A DNA stretch of 64,000 nt from Tillus elongatus (GCA_964006375.1 OZ023265.1:9953795-10017794); one strand, 5' to 3'; shown: positions 25,511-38,766, counted from the stretch's first letter. Notes: generated by a model not told the origin, from the letters alone. Numbers and translations: made by a program.

Positions 25511-25582
25511 GGGCTTGTCCAGGATTTGAACCTGGGAGCTCCCCCACTCTAAACGGAAATCATACCTCTAGACCAACGAGTC
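25511..25582 (-). tRNA. tRNA-Pro-derived pseudogene with altered anticodon
   Basis: On the minus strand: acceptor GACTCGT against ACAAGCC with two mismatches, A box TGGTCTAGAGG, perfect T arm CCAGG-TTCAAAT-CCTGG, and 72 nt overall. This matches the insect tRNA-Pro pattern (recalled, not searched). The anticodon loop reads TTAGAGT, giving AGA where tRNA-Pro(AGG) has AGG. The anticodon stem is weak, with one mismatch and two G-T pairs. A TTTT terminator follows about 10 nt downstream, then T8. Probably transcribable but not a functional tRNA-Pro. Confidence 0.7.
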
Positions 25583-25679
25583 AGTTGTTGGAGCTTTGTT
25601 TTAATGTCGTATTCCAGCGGGCGTTGTAATTATTTTAGTCATAATTAATGTTTAATCATGTATTTATATTAAAAAAACT

Positions 25680-26972
<1,293 letters not shown>

Positions 26973-28046
26973 TAAAACCGGTTTGATGGGGTTGGCGATT
27001 AATAAGGAAAAATAACTGCTACGTTTATAATTTGGTATACTTTTCTGAATATGAATTAAGTTTCCTTCTGGAAATCTTCTGTATAACTTTATTGAAATTG
27101 TAATACAAGTTTCTTTTGAGGGGACTTACACTATCTACAGATATAGCAAAATTTAGTTCTTTAACTTCATAGCAAATTGAGTTTTGGCCATTTTTGCAAA
27201 AGGAGTTAGATTTTTTGATAATAGAGAGATATTGATAGTAACACTTTCGAAAGAATTCTTCAAATGTGCGCGTACTAGGACCTCTGAAATCGATCTTCAA
27301 GGTCTGTGTAAGTTTAAAGTATTAACTTTACTAATATTCGGTGTAATTACAGTGTACAATTCTTATGAAAATTCGCTACTAGAACGCACTTGCTGCGTCC
27401 CGAATTTTTTTGCGAATTCTTCCGCTTTAAATGAAATTATCAAGGAACTAAATGTGAAAGCTTGCAAAAATTAAACTTTAGTTATTCATATTCCACGCAG
27501 AAAGCAACATAAAGCAGTTAATTGGTAGATTTGTAACTTTCGTGATCCATTTAAAATCAATTGCTGAATATCTAGAAAACCGGTAGGCATAAACCAATTT
27601 GCCTTCATTGAATGGATTATGCGAGTATTGATAAAATAAACGATATCGTGCACGTTTGCTGAAATAAATCAAAACTCTTGTATGTATTGGCGATTAGAAC
27701 TTTTCCGGTAATAAATAAGACAACAGTAGCTAAGCTGGATAATCGATTTTTATTTTAGGCAATACTCCAACATAGATTTATGTATATAAAAACAAAAATC
27801 AATTATATTATAAATCGTGCCGTAGCTACAAACAAGACATACATATGTGTGTGTGTGTGTGTGGGCGTGTTTGGGATGACCTCGGAAGCTTAAGTCCATT
27901 GGTCACAGACTTTTAAAGATTTTTGTTTGTTTGATTTCGCGGATACAATCATATGGATTTATCTTTGCCTTTTAATGTCTTTCAGTGAGCCTCCTATTTG
28001 ACCATAGCTTTACAAATTGATAGTACATAAATATAATGTAAAAACT
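26973..28046. other. No gene; one HINE-like scrap
   Basis: 27180-27310 has the diverged GATAATAGAGAGATATTGATAG and GTGCGCGTACTAGGACC modules. 27355-27402 has a hairpin end (ACGCACTTGCTGCGT). A (GT)8 run lies at 27847-27862. The rest is unassigned. Confidence 0.45.
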
Positions 28047-28496
28047 CGGGACGCAGCAAGTGCGTTATGGTAGTGAATTTTTATTAAATGCTTCAAATTT
28101 AAATAACTCAATTTTCTATAAACTTAGAGAGTTTAATTTCAATACGTAGTAAGGTTTTTCCTAAGGCAAGATATCCACAAAATTTCATTAAAATAACTTT
28201 GTAATTTTCGGAGAAAAAAATTTTTTTCGAAAGAAAATTTAAAATTTGAATAACTCAATTTTCTCTAAACTTAGAAAGTTGAATTTTGGTACGTAGTAAG
28301 GTTGAGGCAACATATATAGTAAATTTCATTGAAACAGCTTTGTTACTTTCGGAGAAAAAAAAATTTTCGAAAGAAAACTCAAAATTTTTCCGGAAAACCC
28401 CGTCTGATTTTTCTGGATAACGAACTCATCCAAGCCATTAATAAAAGACAGGCACTTGCCAAGTTTCATCGAAATCGGTTAATTATTTTTTGAGTT

Positions 28497-28575
<79 letters not shown>

Positions 28576-28585
28576 ATATAAAAAT
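28047..28585 (-). mobile_element. HINE-like copy with tandem internal module
   Basis: Hairpin end GACGCAGCAAGTGCG at 28050. The module TAACTCAATTTTCTATAAAC through TTCGGAGAAAAA occurs twice in tandem (about 28092-28235 and 28248-28375). Then TTTTTCTGGATAACGAACTC and (TA)n. The far terminus is missing after the array. Confidence 0.7.
28500..28572. repeat. (TA)n microsatellite
   Basis: About 36 units. Confidence 0.95.
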
Positions 28586-29234
28586 TAAACCTATTTACAA
28601 ATGAACTTTAATAAGATATTATGCTGTGACAATACCTCTCTCAAGCACCCTAAAATATAATCAAAATGTGCACAGTTATATATGTTTTATTTCTTTTTCC
28701 CTTGTCTTAATACACTACATATTTTATGACAATCGATTTAATTTACTTATTTGATTTCATAAATAGTCGGTTAGTAGTGACTTGGAATGAAGTAGACACC
28801 ACATCTTCAAACATATTAAGAGAATATGAGTAAATCAACAGCAACTGGGAATGAATTCGGTCAGTCGCCCAGCCACGTGGTTAAAAAACACTGTTTGTAT
28901 GAGTGGTTACAACTCTACCTCTAAATAAAAGGACTGTAACAGCGGCAGAAGCAGAAGTCAATGGAAGGTATGTGTATTCGGAAAGAAACTATTGACTATT
29001 AATAACAACAATTGACTAAAAACGCTGCGAGTTGTAAGGCAAAAATAATTATACTACAGAGGTGATAAATGATAATAAATTACAATAGGGTTATATATAA
29101 TCGTAAATGCTTCCAATGATTAACAATCAGTGAATTCAGTATTATTGACATTTCTCGGAAACTTACAAATGAATTTCATGAGTCAATAAGAAAAGCATTG
29201 ACTAACCAACAGCAACCACATACGTATGATTTAA
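28586..29234. other. No gene seen
   Basis: AT-rich, unassigned. Confidence 0.4.
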
Positions 29235-29507
29235 ACATAAATGTTTCAAATTTGAATAGCTCAATTTTCTGTAACCCTAGAAAGCTGAATTTTGGCACAT
29301 AGTTAGGTATTTCCCAAAGCAATATGTAGACCAAATTTTATCGAAATTTTCGGAAAAAAAAATTTTTTTTGAAAGAAAACTCAAAATTTTCCCGGAAAAC
29401 CCCGTCAGATTTTCCTGGCCAACGAACTCATCCAAGCCATTAATAAAAGAAAGGCACCTGCCGAGTTTCATCTAAATCGGTTAATTATTTTTTGAGTTAT
29501 CAGACGG

Positions 29508-29573
<66 letters not shown>

Positions 29574-29706
29574 CATATAAAAATTCAAACTGACCCCGGA
29601 TATGGGTTCTAGGGGTCCTAATTCGCGCTCATTTGAAAGAATTTTTGCAAAGTCTCACCATCGATACCTCTCTATTAGTGAATTTTTTAATAAAGATTCA
29701 CTAAAA
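29235..29706 (-). mobile_element. HINE-like copy, 'CATCGATACCTC' subfamily
   Basis: Modules CCTAGAAAGCTGAATTTTGG, TTTTCCTGGCCAACGAACTC and GGTTAATTATTTTTTGAGTT, (TA)n, GACCCCGGATATGGGTTCTA and CATCGATACCTCTCTATTAG. It ends GATTCACTAAA at about 29703. The hairpin side is missing. Confidence 0.7.
29512..29572. repeat. (TA)n microsatellite
   Basis: About 30 units. Confidence 0.95.
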
Positions 29707-29809
29707 AGAAACATCTTTTGCTATTAACTATTAATTATGTATATTAATATAATTCATAACTTATTAAGTAAGTGTTTATTAAAATATTTCTTGAATATTT
29801 CATCTTTTT

Positions 29810-30690
29810 TTGTATTTTTTGTTTTTTTTTTGTATATATTTTTTGTCTTTTTTTGGATTTTTTTGTCTATTTTTTTTTGTGGGGGATAAAACGAGGACAC
29901 TGGCGTCTAGTGGCTCGTCAAGGCTAACAGACAAACAAGACTAAGACACGAACAGGTGGGGAAAACAATAGGACAGACATTAGGATACTTAAAATTAATT
30001 TACATAGTTCTATTTAGGCCATGTAGCACCTATATTCACATACATAGTATAACTGCAACTAGTATAACTACAATAGTATAACTACAACTGATGTAACACG
30101 ATGCCTGGTAAATATTTACTGTAATATCTTTGCATATTATTAGATTTACATTTATTAACAACCTGCTTTATTCTGTGTAAATATTTCAGGACTTCTTATC
30201 AATATGATACGGAGAAAATGATAATATAAATAAGAATATATACTCTAATACAATATATCACATTTACTATTTATAACTATTATTTACAGTGTTTGATTTT
30301 ATAAATCTAAGTTTATATTTCTAAAAAATTTATACAAAGCTGTATTGATTTCAATTTTATGACTACTTAGAAGGTGAGTTAAATTCATAGGATGTTTTGT
30401 GTATTTTTCCAACGTTAGCATGAGGTTGGTTCGCTGTACAGAATACTTAGAGCATGAAAATATAACATGATTTAAGTCAGCAATATTGTTTTCGTTGCAG
30501 TCACAATTAAGACTTTCAGTCACACCTATCTTATGCAGGTGCGCTGGAAATCTTCCATGATTAGACTTTAGTCTTGTTAATATTGTAGAGAATGAGCGGT
30601 TTCTGGAAATTTCTTTGACCAGATGTAATGGAAGTTGTTTGTGTATAAGACCATAGTGGTTTGAACAAAACATACATATCCATGCTAATT
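29810..30690 (-). pseudogene. 5'-truncated I/R1-type retrotransposon end
   Basis: 30673-30299 encodes the C-terminal region after RNase H: ILTRLKSNHGRFPAHLHKIG, then LNCDCNENNIADLNHVIFSC, a Cys-Cys-His-Cys metal-binding pattern typical of this group. It is related to but distinct from the tail of the intact element at 32183-37991 (LRFNHSLVPEHLFRL, CDCGELGDSQHILLNC). The 3' UTR continues to 29886, where a T-rich run on the plus strand (29810-29880) marks its A-rich tail. Confidence 0.7.
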
Positions 30691-30849
30691 TTGCTTACCC
30701 ATTGCTTCTAATCAAGAAAAAAAGTCGGCACGCAGCAGGTGCTTTATAGTAGCGAATCTTCATAAGTTTTGTAATACAGGACGCAACTTAACTTACCTTT
30801 CCTAAGAATATTAACGGACATGCTTAAACACATTAAATAGAAACTGTGT

Positions 30850-31013
30850 ACAACCAACCAAAAAGTTTTGTAAATTGTCAACCCTGGATCATTTATTCCC
30901 TAATACAGCTTCTATTTATAACATTTTGTGTTAATTGGAGCTGCCGTGACAACATACTACCTACCGAGATGGCGACCCTGTCGTACACCTTACAATGTTC
31001 TATTATAGTCTAA
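30850..31013 (+). mobile_element. Foldback-family fragment, left part (interrupted)
   Basis: Matches the copy at 47591-48150: ACAACCAACCAAAAAGTTTT, GTCAACCCTGG, TATAACATTTTGTGTTAATT, then GGAGCTGCCGTGACAACATA. It is interrupted at 31013 by the 540-bp arm and resumes at 39305. Confidence 0.6.
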
Positions 31014-31553
31014 GATCCGGCTGCTAAATTAGTACATTAATAATCTAGATTATCAAGATTTAATTTTTAAGTATTTTTACAACTAGGAGAAGTCACTTTT
31101 CATCAGGTGCCAATTAAAAATTACCCGCCAGTATTAATAATTAAAATATACTTAATTTACTTTTAGAGAAACATTTCGTTAACATCTTACGGAAATAAAA
31201 CCTACACAACTTCACAACAGTGTATTTAGAATATCTGAAACGTCATAGTTGCTGCTGATTGCTTAACCGCTACCTCTACGCAGCCAGGTGTAAACAGGTA
31301 TAATTTTATTAAAACTTTTCGTTCTTAACGTACACTCATTTCATTTATACCACATTAAAGCTCATTTTCTTCTGTAGTTAATGATATAAAGATGCCTATA
31401 TAAAATAACCCGCAAATCAAAGTTTCCTACCCTAAAAGATGCTAGGTATGAAAAATAAAGTGACAGAGAATGATCGCGCGACGCTACATGTTAGACAAGG
31501 ATGCTCAATGCCAGCTGAACGTATTTTTTGAGCTATTGCGCATGCTCCGATAA
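31014..31553 (+). repeat. Left arm of a ~540-bp inverted repeat
   Basis: From GATCCGGCTGCTAAATTAG to GCATGCTCCGATAA, this is the near-perfect reverse complement of 38767-39304. The few differences include short indels. Confidence 0.9.
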
Positions 31554-31703
31554 GCATCTGAGTCCAGTCATTTTAGTGAATTTTCTTTAAAAAAATTCAC
31601 TAATGAGGAGATCCCGACTTTTGAATTTTGAAAAAATTCTTCAAATGAGCGCTAATTAGGTCCTCCAGAAAACATATCCGGGGTCAGTTTCAATTTTTAT
31701 ATG

Positions 31704-31704
<1 letters not shown>

Positions 31705-31794
<90 letters not shown>
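31705..31794. repeat. (TA)n microsatellite
   Basis: About 45 units, internal array of the HINE-like copy. Confidence 0.95.
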
Positions 31795-31798
<4 letters not shown>

Positions 31799-32709
31799 CA
31801 CACCGATAACTGAAAAAATAATGAGCCGATTTTGGTTAAATTTGGTGAAAAAATTCCTTTTGCAAATGGCTTGGATGAGTTCGTTATCCGGAAAAATCTG
31901 CCCAGGTTTTCCCGGAAAATTTTGTGTTTTCTTTCGAAAAAAAATTATATCTCCGGAATTAACAAAGTAAGGGTAACCAAATTTGGCAAGCAGGCTTACA
32001 TCCTTATAGGTAAGTTACCTACCAAAATTTAGCTATGTAGGTGAAAAGACAAAAGTTATAGGCATTTAAAAAAAATTGGGGTTTTCCTCAAAACGTCAAA
32101 GTGGCGATTTAAAATGTCAAAATTGGCAACATTTAGGAAAATAACTTAAATCTAATACGGGCTATAGAAATAAAATGTCTCATGTGTGTGCGGTCATGTC
32201 TTGGCTGCGGCTACTCTGGCCATCCGCTCATTTTCTAATTTTTTTTTTTTTTTTTTTTTTTTATTTTTTTTTATTTTTTTTTTAAATCTCCATCTATGTT
32301 CAAATGATGATTCATTAGTTAGTTCGTCAGATCACTACACTTACATAATGTTTTCTGATTTATAAGTAAACATAATACCTTATTCATTTAATATAAACAT
32401 ATATACACACATAATTTTTTTTTTTTTTCCTTTTTATGATTATTACTATTATTATTATTTTAATTTATTGGGAAGGTACGGGGACACATATCTTCATGTC
32501 TTGGGGCCTATCAAGACAACTTGACTACACACAAGAGGGCCACTAACGGAATGGTATTATACACAAGGAAAGACAGTAGGTAATTCCTAATTCTAATACA
32601 GCAATAAATTACAACCTATAAAATAGTTTAAATTACTTAAATAACTAAAGGGCAATACCAATGATAGATATTGTTTACATATATACACATATATTTGTCA
32701 ACATTCGCA

Positions 32710-35700
32710 TTATAATCTAATGTTCAGAGATTTAACATGGTCCACAATTGCTTGGTATATCTTATGGTTTTGGGATTGTAATAGTTGTGGTAAATTAAAG
32801 GGAAGAGTTATATTCAATCTACAAATTTTTTCTGTAAAAAGAGCAACCTTTTCTTTTTGCAGTTCGCAATTTAGAAGTATATGTTGGCTGTCGCCCAACT
32901 CGCCACAATCACACAAAGGACTGCTGCGGAGATTCAGCCGGAAAAGATGCTCCGGTACCAAGGAGTGGTTAAATCGCAATCTACAAATTAGCTTAACAAA
33001 AGTTTTATCTACTGTTAGCTTCGTAAACCAAGGTTCAACAGGGATATTAGGTTGTATTGTCTTATAGAAGATTCCCTTAGGATCACTTTTATATTGTGCT
33101 AACCATTTGTGTTTGTAGGATCTATTTATAAACGGATATAAATCCTCATAGGGATATTTATAATCTAGCACTTCACCATGTACCAGAGCATCCTTCGCCA
33201 ACTCGTCCACCCGCTCATTTCCCACTATTCCACAGTGGGCTTTTATCCAAGCAACTGTTACTGTTTTACCCTGATTACAAAGTTCTTTTAAAATTTCTAA
33301 AAGTTTAACAAAAAGGTGATTTGTTTTTGTTTTGTGGTTAAAGTTGGCAATCTTGGCAACTGTACTTTTACTATCCGAGAGTATAACGAATTTATTATGG
33401 TTAATGTTTTTAATTAGATCTAATGCTTCACATATTGCAATTATTTCAGCTGACGCAATACTAAAATATGGCTTTAATTTGCCTTTTACTGCAACATCGA
33501 TTTGTGGGTCAAAAATTGCCATTGCTGTATTGTGTTCTGATTTGGAACCGTCTGTATACAACTGGTAGGCATTTGGAAAATGGTCTTTCATGTCACATTC
33601 AAATATACTGTTTCTAATTTTAAGGGGAAAATTAGAATAGTCTGGAAGATATCTTGTATTTATTTTTTCTTGATCTAAGTTTATTTGGTATATCGGGTTG
33701 ATGTAATTCATTTGAATTTCGTCCCTTATGGGTATAACCTGTTCTGTATAACATTCCACTGACAGACGACTTTTTTTATTGACCCAATAAGGGCTTGTTA
33801 AATCACATATCAATAGTATATGTATTTTGGAAAGAAGCAAACTATTTTTGGACTGTAGTTTTAATAGAAATCGAGATGTTAAAATTTTTCGTCTAATTTC
33901 AATGGGAACTTCGACGCATTCACATAAAAGATTTGATATCGGAGTGCTTTTCAGTGCACCTGTACATAAACGTAGGCACCTGTTTTGCAGGACACTTAAT
34001 CTGTTCAGGTGAGTTTTAGCAGCATGATCATAAAAAGTACACCCATAATCCATTGTAGATCTTATAAACGATTTATAAATCATAAGTGATATATGCGTAT
34101 CGGCTCCCCACGAAACATGTGTTGTTGCTCTTAAGATGTTTATACCCTTTTCACATCTACTAATTATTTTATTGATATGGTCTCTCCACAACAGTTTTCT
34201 GTCCAACTTGATACCCAGAAAGGTCACTGTAGATTCGATATTGTATTGGACCTCGTTCAGTATTACTGGTGACTTTGGGCTTTGGTGCTTCCTATTAAAG
34301 ACACATATATGGCTTTTTGAAGTTGAAATATTTAACCCAACTGCAGTCAAATATCGATTGACATTTGCTAAAGATTTTTCTAGCGATTTTAATCCCTGTT
34401 CTTCTTTGCAATTGTCGACATATAAACATAAGTCATCAGCGAATTGTAATATCCTTGTTTGCAGATCTATTGTTTTGTGAAGATCGTGGGTGTATATGAG
34501 ATACAGAATTGGGCTTAATATACTACCTTGTGGCAACCCCCTACTTGTAGTTCGTGGCCCCTTAAGTTCATTATTGACACTAAGATATATCTCCCTGTCT
34601 TCATACAATGATACGATTTTGGCCGCTATTGACTTGGGAACCCCTATATCGCACAATTTTGCGTACAGAATATCCAAAATGACATTATCGTATGCACTCT
34701 CGATGTCAAGAAAGGCAGCGACTACCATATTTCCATTAGTAAAGGACAGTTCAATATCAGTGACCAAATGAGCGATGCTCTCTGTTGTTGAGTAACCCTT
34801 TCTGAACCCAAACTGTGTTTCTGACAAAATTTGATTGCTTTCCAGCCATTTTTCCAAGCGAAATTTAATCATACGTTCAAATGTTTTTAGAACGCATGAT
34901 GCTAATGAAATTCCTCTATATGAGTTTACGCTGTCTGGTGGTTTTCCATTTTTGAGGAAATTAAGTACTAAATATATTTTCCATGATCGTGGTATATAAT
35001 TACTAGTATATATATAGTTGAAGATTTCTAGCAACTTATCTTTAGCACTTTGTGAAAGATTAGCTAACATAGCATAATGTACATTATCAAGCCCTGGTGC
35101 AGAGTTATTACTGCTTTTCAGACTATAATTGAGTTCCCCAATACTAAAGGCCTTGCTCAGAGGGTGCGGTACATTAGAAATAAAACTATTTTTGTTCGTG
35201 TGGTTTAAGACAAATGGTGGTGCTAGCTTGTCTAACATTTCTTCTACCCATTCCGGATCATTGGGAAGCGCACGACAAACTGGTACACTGTTAATTTTCT
35301 TTATTTGGGTCCAGATGTCCGATATTTTTGTACTTCTGTTCAATTTTTCACAAAACTCTCTCCAACTTCTTCTTTTACTAACTAAGACTATTCGTTTTAC
35401 AACTGCAGAACGTTTTTTAAATTCTATGAAATTTTGCGCTGAAGGGTTTCGTTTATATCTTTGAAATGCTTCTTTCTTTTCTTGAATAGCTAACTTACAT
35501 TCTTGATTCCACCATACTTTCCTGAATTTATTTACTTTCACTCTTGCCTTCTCTGGTATCGACTCATAACTCGCCAACAATATATTATTTAAAAATTTCT
35601 CATAATCAAAATTTTGCTGATTATTTAGACAGTAATCGTCAACCAGAGAAGTAAAGAGTTGCCAGTTTGCCTCATTTAATTTCCACCTAATTCTACTATC

Positions 35701-36382
35701 TACATACGTTTCATTATTACCGTCTGTTGGGTCATTTAAACATGTAAAGGTTATAGCATAGTGATCTGATCCGAGAGCATCATCATGGGTTTGCCATGTA
35801 AAAAGTGAAGCTAAATCTGCTGTGCAGATTGTCAGATCAACCGCTGAACCATTGATGGAGCCTGGTTTGCGAATCAAAGTTTCGCATCCCGTATTAAGTA
35901 TAACTAAACAGCATTCTTCTAAAGCAAGTAACAAATTTTGACCTGCAGTAATCGTTCCATCCACAACCCCAGGCCATAGAGTGACTGTTATAGTCGCCGC
36001 CAATAACAAACGGTCTTTTAAGATTGCTAAAAAATTGTACCCAGGCAATAATCGATACTCTTGTGGATGGTTTAACATAAATAGAATAAAGATATATACA
36101 TTTTTGTCTGTTTATAATAACCTTGACACCCACACACATCACGTCAGTCGGCTGATGGTCGACTGGTATTTCTGAGAAAAGTATATTATGTTTTAATATT
36201 ATTGCAACACCACCACGGCCATCATTCCTGTCGCCGCGGATCGTATTATAACCATTTACTGTAAAATTATAAGTGGATCTTAACCATGTTTCACTTATTA
36301 ATGCTATATTTATCTTATGATCAAATATAAATTTTTCAAATTCCCCTTTATTTGAATAAATTGATCTAGCATTCCACTGCAT
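32710..36382 (-). CDS. I-type retrotransposon ORF2 (endonuclease, reverse transcriptase, RNase H), one frameshift
   Basis: This polyprotein nicks target DNA and reverse-transcribes the element RNA there. The endonuclease part in the first frame (36382-35960) shows MQWNARSI, the catalytic ISETWL and GGDYNSHSMAWG. It continues in another frame from about 35970 with DLTIC and GSDHYAI. The RT is intact: GFRKGYSTTES, AFLDIESAYDNV, GLPQGSILSPILY, and the catalytic FADD near residue 544 of the long 1122-codon frame. RNase H keeps all four acidic positions: LYTDGSK (about 840), ASAEIIAICEAL, ILSDSKSTVA and GNERVDELAKDA (about 954). The C-terminus has a Cys-Cys-His-Cys motif (CDCGELGDSQHILLNC). A single indel near 35961-35971 joins the two frames. 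The ATG overlaps the ORF1 stop (TGATG at 36380-36384). Confidence 0.9.
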
Positions 36383-37899
36383 CACATTAAACTCGAATTT
36401 TGTTGTTTAAGAATTAACGATACTTTGTCTTTTAATTCGTCCCCCGTAATTTTTACTGCCCCACTTATTAGGTTTTTAATTAATTCTAATAAAGAATTGC
36501 AAATTTTTTCTGTATGATTACCTTCCCGGAAATTGTAATGATATAGGGGAGGGTATGGATTTACTACAGGACGCGATAAGATGTTTGGAGTTGATAAAAT
36601 TTGATTATGAGCTAACAATGTTGGATTATCTCCAACTACAGTGTTATCAGGTCGTTTCCGTTTAGTAGTGCTGACAGTTATGTAACTACTGTTTCTAGAA
36701 CTGCTCTGGTTATACCTTGGTTCACTATTTTGATTATTTTTTGTTGCATTGGCGTAGCTATTTTGAAATTTGTTTGCAGCGTCTTTGTATGAAATATTTT
36801 CTGTGCCCATAATAATTTTAATATTTTTTTGTTTATTAAATTCTGGACATTGTTTTCTGTCTGTCGCCTCATGATCACCACCACAAGAAATACACCGAGG
36901 TGGTTCCTGCGATATGCATTCCAAGACCGGATGATCGCCCCCGCATTTTTTGCATCGATCTCTTCCTTTACATTGAGCTCTTATATGACCGTACTTAAAG
37001 CATTTATTACATTGAATTACCCTTTGTATGTAAGGCTCAACTTCAAAACGCAGCTTTTCAATAAAAACGTGCGATGGTAAATATTTAGTTTTAAATGATA
37101 CTAATATAGTAGACGTAGGTACATATTCTGGAATTCCATCTTTTATTATTTTACGGTTCATACGGCGAACGTTTAGTATGGGTATGGAATTTATAGTTTG
37201 TATAAGAGATTCTAATTCTTTTTCAGTTATATCTAAGTCTATCCCTCTTATTATTCCTTGTCTCCTCACGAGAAATTGAGGAATATATACTTCATAATTT
37301 TTGTTAGCTAATAATTCCGATAAAATTAATTTATTTGCGCTTTTAACTGTGCGTAATTCAATTTTTAACCTATTTACGCCTACGCTAGTTATATAGCTAA
37401 TCGAGTCACCTAAGTCCTGCACGCAACTTTTGATTATCCTAGCTACACCAATTCTATTCATTCTTCCAATATTACCTGTTTTACTTTGTATATATATTAT
37501 ATACGGGCCAGTATCTCTGTCAGAATAAAGATATTTCGTTTTGTTTATTTCTCGGTTCTCGATTGTTTTTTCTGTATGTGATTTATCAATCGTCTGTTCA
37601 AGAGATAATGACCCGTATACATTTTCACCTGCGTTAAAATGTTTTTGATTATTATTTGTTTGTAAATTTAATTTAGAATTATTAGTTTTATTACTTACCA
37701 ATTCTTCCTTGCTCGTCATTTGTAAGGTGTTTGTAACTGTATTTTTTAAGATTGAGGCTGAACTTTCGCCTATATTAAGATTTGTGTTTACCTGCTGTGT
37801 ATTTTTTTGTTTTTCCGTTACCTCTTCGTTATCCAACTCCATGATCCAGTCAAGGGTGCCTCCCTTGTCCGGCGGGACTCTTTTATATTCTTTATTCAT
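36382..37899 (-). CDS. I-type retrotransposon ORF1 (Gag-like nucleic-acid-binding protein)
   Basis: 505 codons, uninterrupted. ORF1 proteins of this clade coat the element RNA and carry it to the nucleus. The N-terminal ~120 residues are Asn/Lys/Thr-rich and probably disordered. A central region (residues ~125-290) includes YIIYIQSKTGNIGRMNRIG and RRQGIIRGIDLDITEKELE, which looks like an RRM-like fold. Three zinc knuckles follow: CNKCFKYGHIRAQC (about 295), CKKCGGDHPVLEC (about 315) and CISCGGDHEATDRKQC (about 334). The C-terminus is Asn/Ser-rich. The ATG at 37899 is the first in frame. The TGA stop shares its A with the ORF2 ATG, a layout used for termination-reinitiation in some insect LINEs. 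Confidence 0.9.
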   Translation of the reverse strand: MNKEYKRVPPDKGGTLDWIMELDNEEVTEKQKNTQQVNTNLNIGESSASILKNTVTNTLQMTSKEELVSNKTNNSKLNLQTNNNQKHFNAGENVYGSLSLEQTIDKSHTEKTIENREINKTKYLYSDRDTGPYIIYIQSKTGNIGRMNRIGVARIIKSCVQDLGDSISYITSVGVNRLKIELRTVKSANKLILSELLANKNYEVYIPQFLVRRQGIIRGIDLDITEKELESLIQTINSIPILNVRRMNRKIIKDGIPEYVPTSTILVSFKTKYLPSHVFIEKLRFEVEPYIQRVIQCNKCFKYGHIRAQCKGRDRCKKCGGDHPVLECISQEPPRCISCGGDHEATDRKQCPEFNKQKNIKIIMGTENISYKDAANKFQNSYANATKNNQNSEPRYNQSSSRNSSYITVSTTKRKRPDNTVVGDNPTLLAHNQILSTPNILSRPVVNPYPPLYHYNFREGNHTEKICNSLLELIKNLISGAVKITGDELKDKVSLILKQQNSSLM

Positions 37900-38766
37900 A
37901 TTTTTTTCACTTATTATTAAGCTTATTCACTCACTAAGAACAGGAATATCACTCGCTATGACCGTTCACCTCGAAAAGAGGACAGTGAATGAAAATGTCT
38001 CAAGAAGGATGTTTTACAAACCCTAAAGTCTTAGTTTCAAACGTCATTGTCCTTCATTTTACTAAAATATTCCCAGAAAATTCATTTCAAATAGACCCTT
38101 TCTCTGATGCTTGGCAGTAGCCTTAGCTATAGAGTTTATCGTTTAATGGTATATAATTTTTGTCGAATTTTCGTAAAAAATCAATAAAGCTCAATATATC
38201 CGTTATTATATAAGATATGAAAAAATTTTGTATATATTAATTATAGGGTGTCTTGAGCTACATCTTAAAATAATATTTTTACAATCACAGGATGGCCCAT
38301 AAGTCGTTGGTGATACAAACTTCCCTTTTTTTTAAATCAAACACGCCTTATGTTATTGCATTTTTGCATTTTCAATCGAAATATAATGCATGTTTGTAAG
38401 AAAAGAAATTCTGGACGCAGGAAGTGCGTTATGGTAGAGAATTTTGATCAAATGTTTCATATTTGAACAGCTCAATTTGCTATTAACCTATAAGGTTGAC
38501 CAAGAAACGTGTTTTTTCGGGAACACTTTAAGTTTACTTTTGGAAATTTTTGTACATTTTCACACAATAAAGTTATTTTGATGAAACAAGGCACATTGTT
38601 TTTACTATATAGGTTACACTGGTAACCAAATTTGATGCCTGCTTTCTTGAAAAAAAACACACATATTTGTTATTAAAAACATTTTAATGAAAATTCACTA
38701 CCATAACGCACTTGCTGCGTCCAGAATTTTTTTATTACTACTTAGATCGTTGGTTGAGAACCCTAT

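Larger units (their letters stand above)
32183..37991 (-). mobile_element. Nearly full-length I-type non-LTR retrotransposon
   Basis: Flanked by an exact 11-bp direct repeat AAAATGTCTCA (32172-32182 and 37992-38002) that is single in uninterrupted relatives, so it is a true target duplication. Minus-strand order: ~92-bp 5' UTR, ORF1 with three CCHC knuckles, ORF2 with endonuclease, RT and RNase H, 3' UTR with TAA-type repeats at 32441-32462 (the 3' hallmark of the I clade). About 255 bp of extra sequence follows, with two A-rich runs, before the target duplication. RNase H plus the TAA tail supports I clade over Jockey or CR1. One frameshift in ORF2 is the only clear lesion. Confidence 0.9.
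31573..38720 (+). mobile_element. HINE-like copy split by an I-type retrotransposon
   Basis: Starts TTTTAGTGAATTTTC, with a 27-nt terminal hairpin to ATTCACT. (TA)n, ATAACTGAAAAAATAATGAG and GGCTTGGATGAGTTCGTTAT follow, to AAAATGTCTCA at 32172-32182. After the 5.8-kb insertion it resumes at the duplicated AAAATGTCTCA (37992-38002) and continues to the inverted ~305-bp unit (38414-38720) and the ACGCACTTGCTGCGT hairpin. Without the insertion it is about 1.34 kb, close to the intact copies at 50704 and 61264. Confidence 0.8.

Noticed and set aside
32720..35464. Several plus-strand frames of 60-115 codons
   Set aside because: Antisense shadows of the I-type ORF2.
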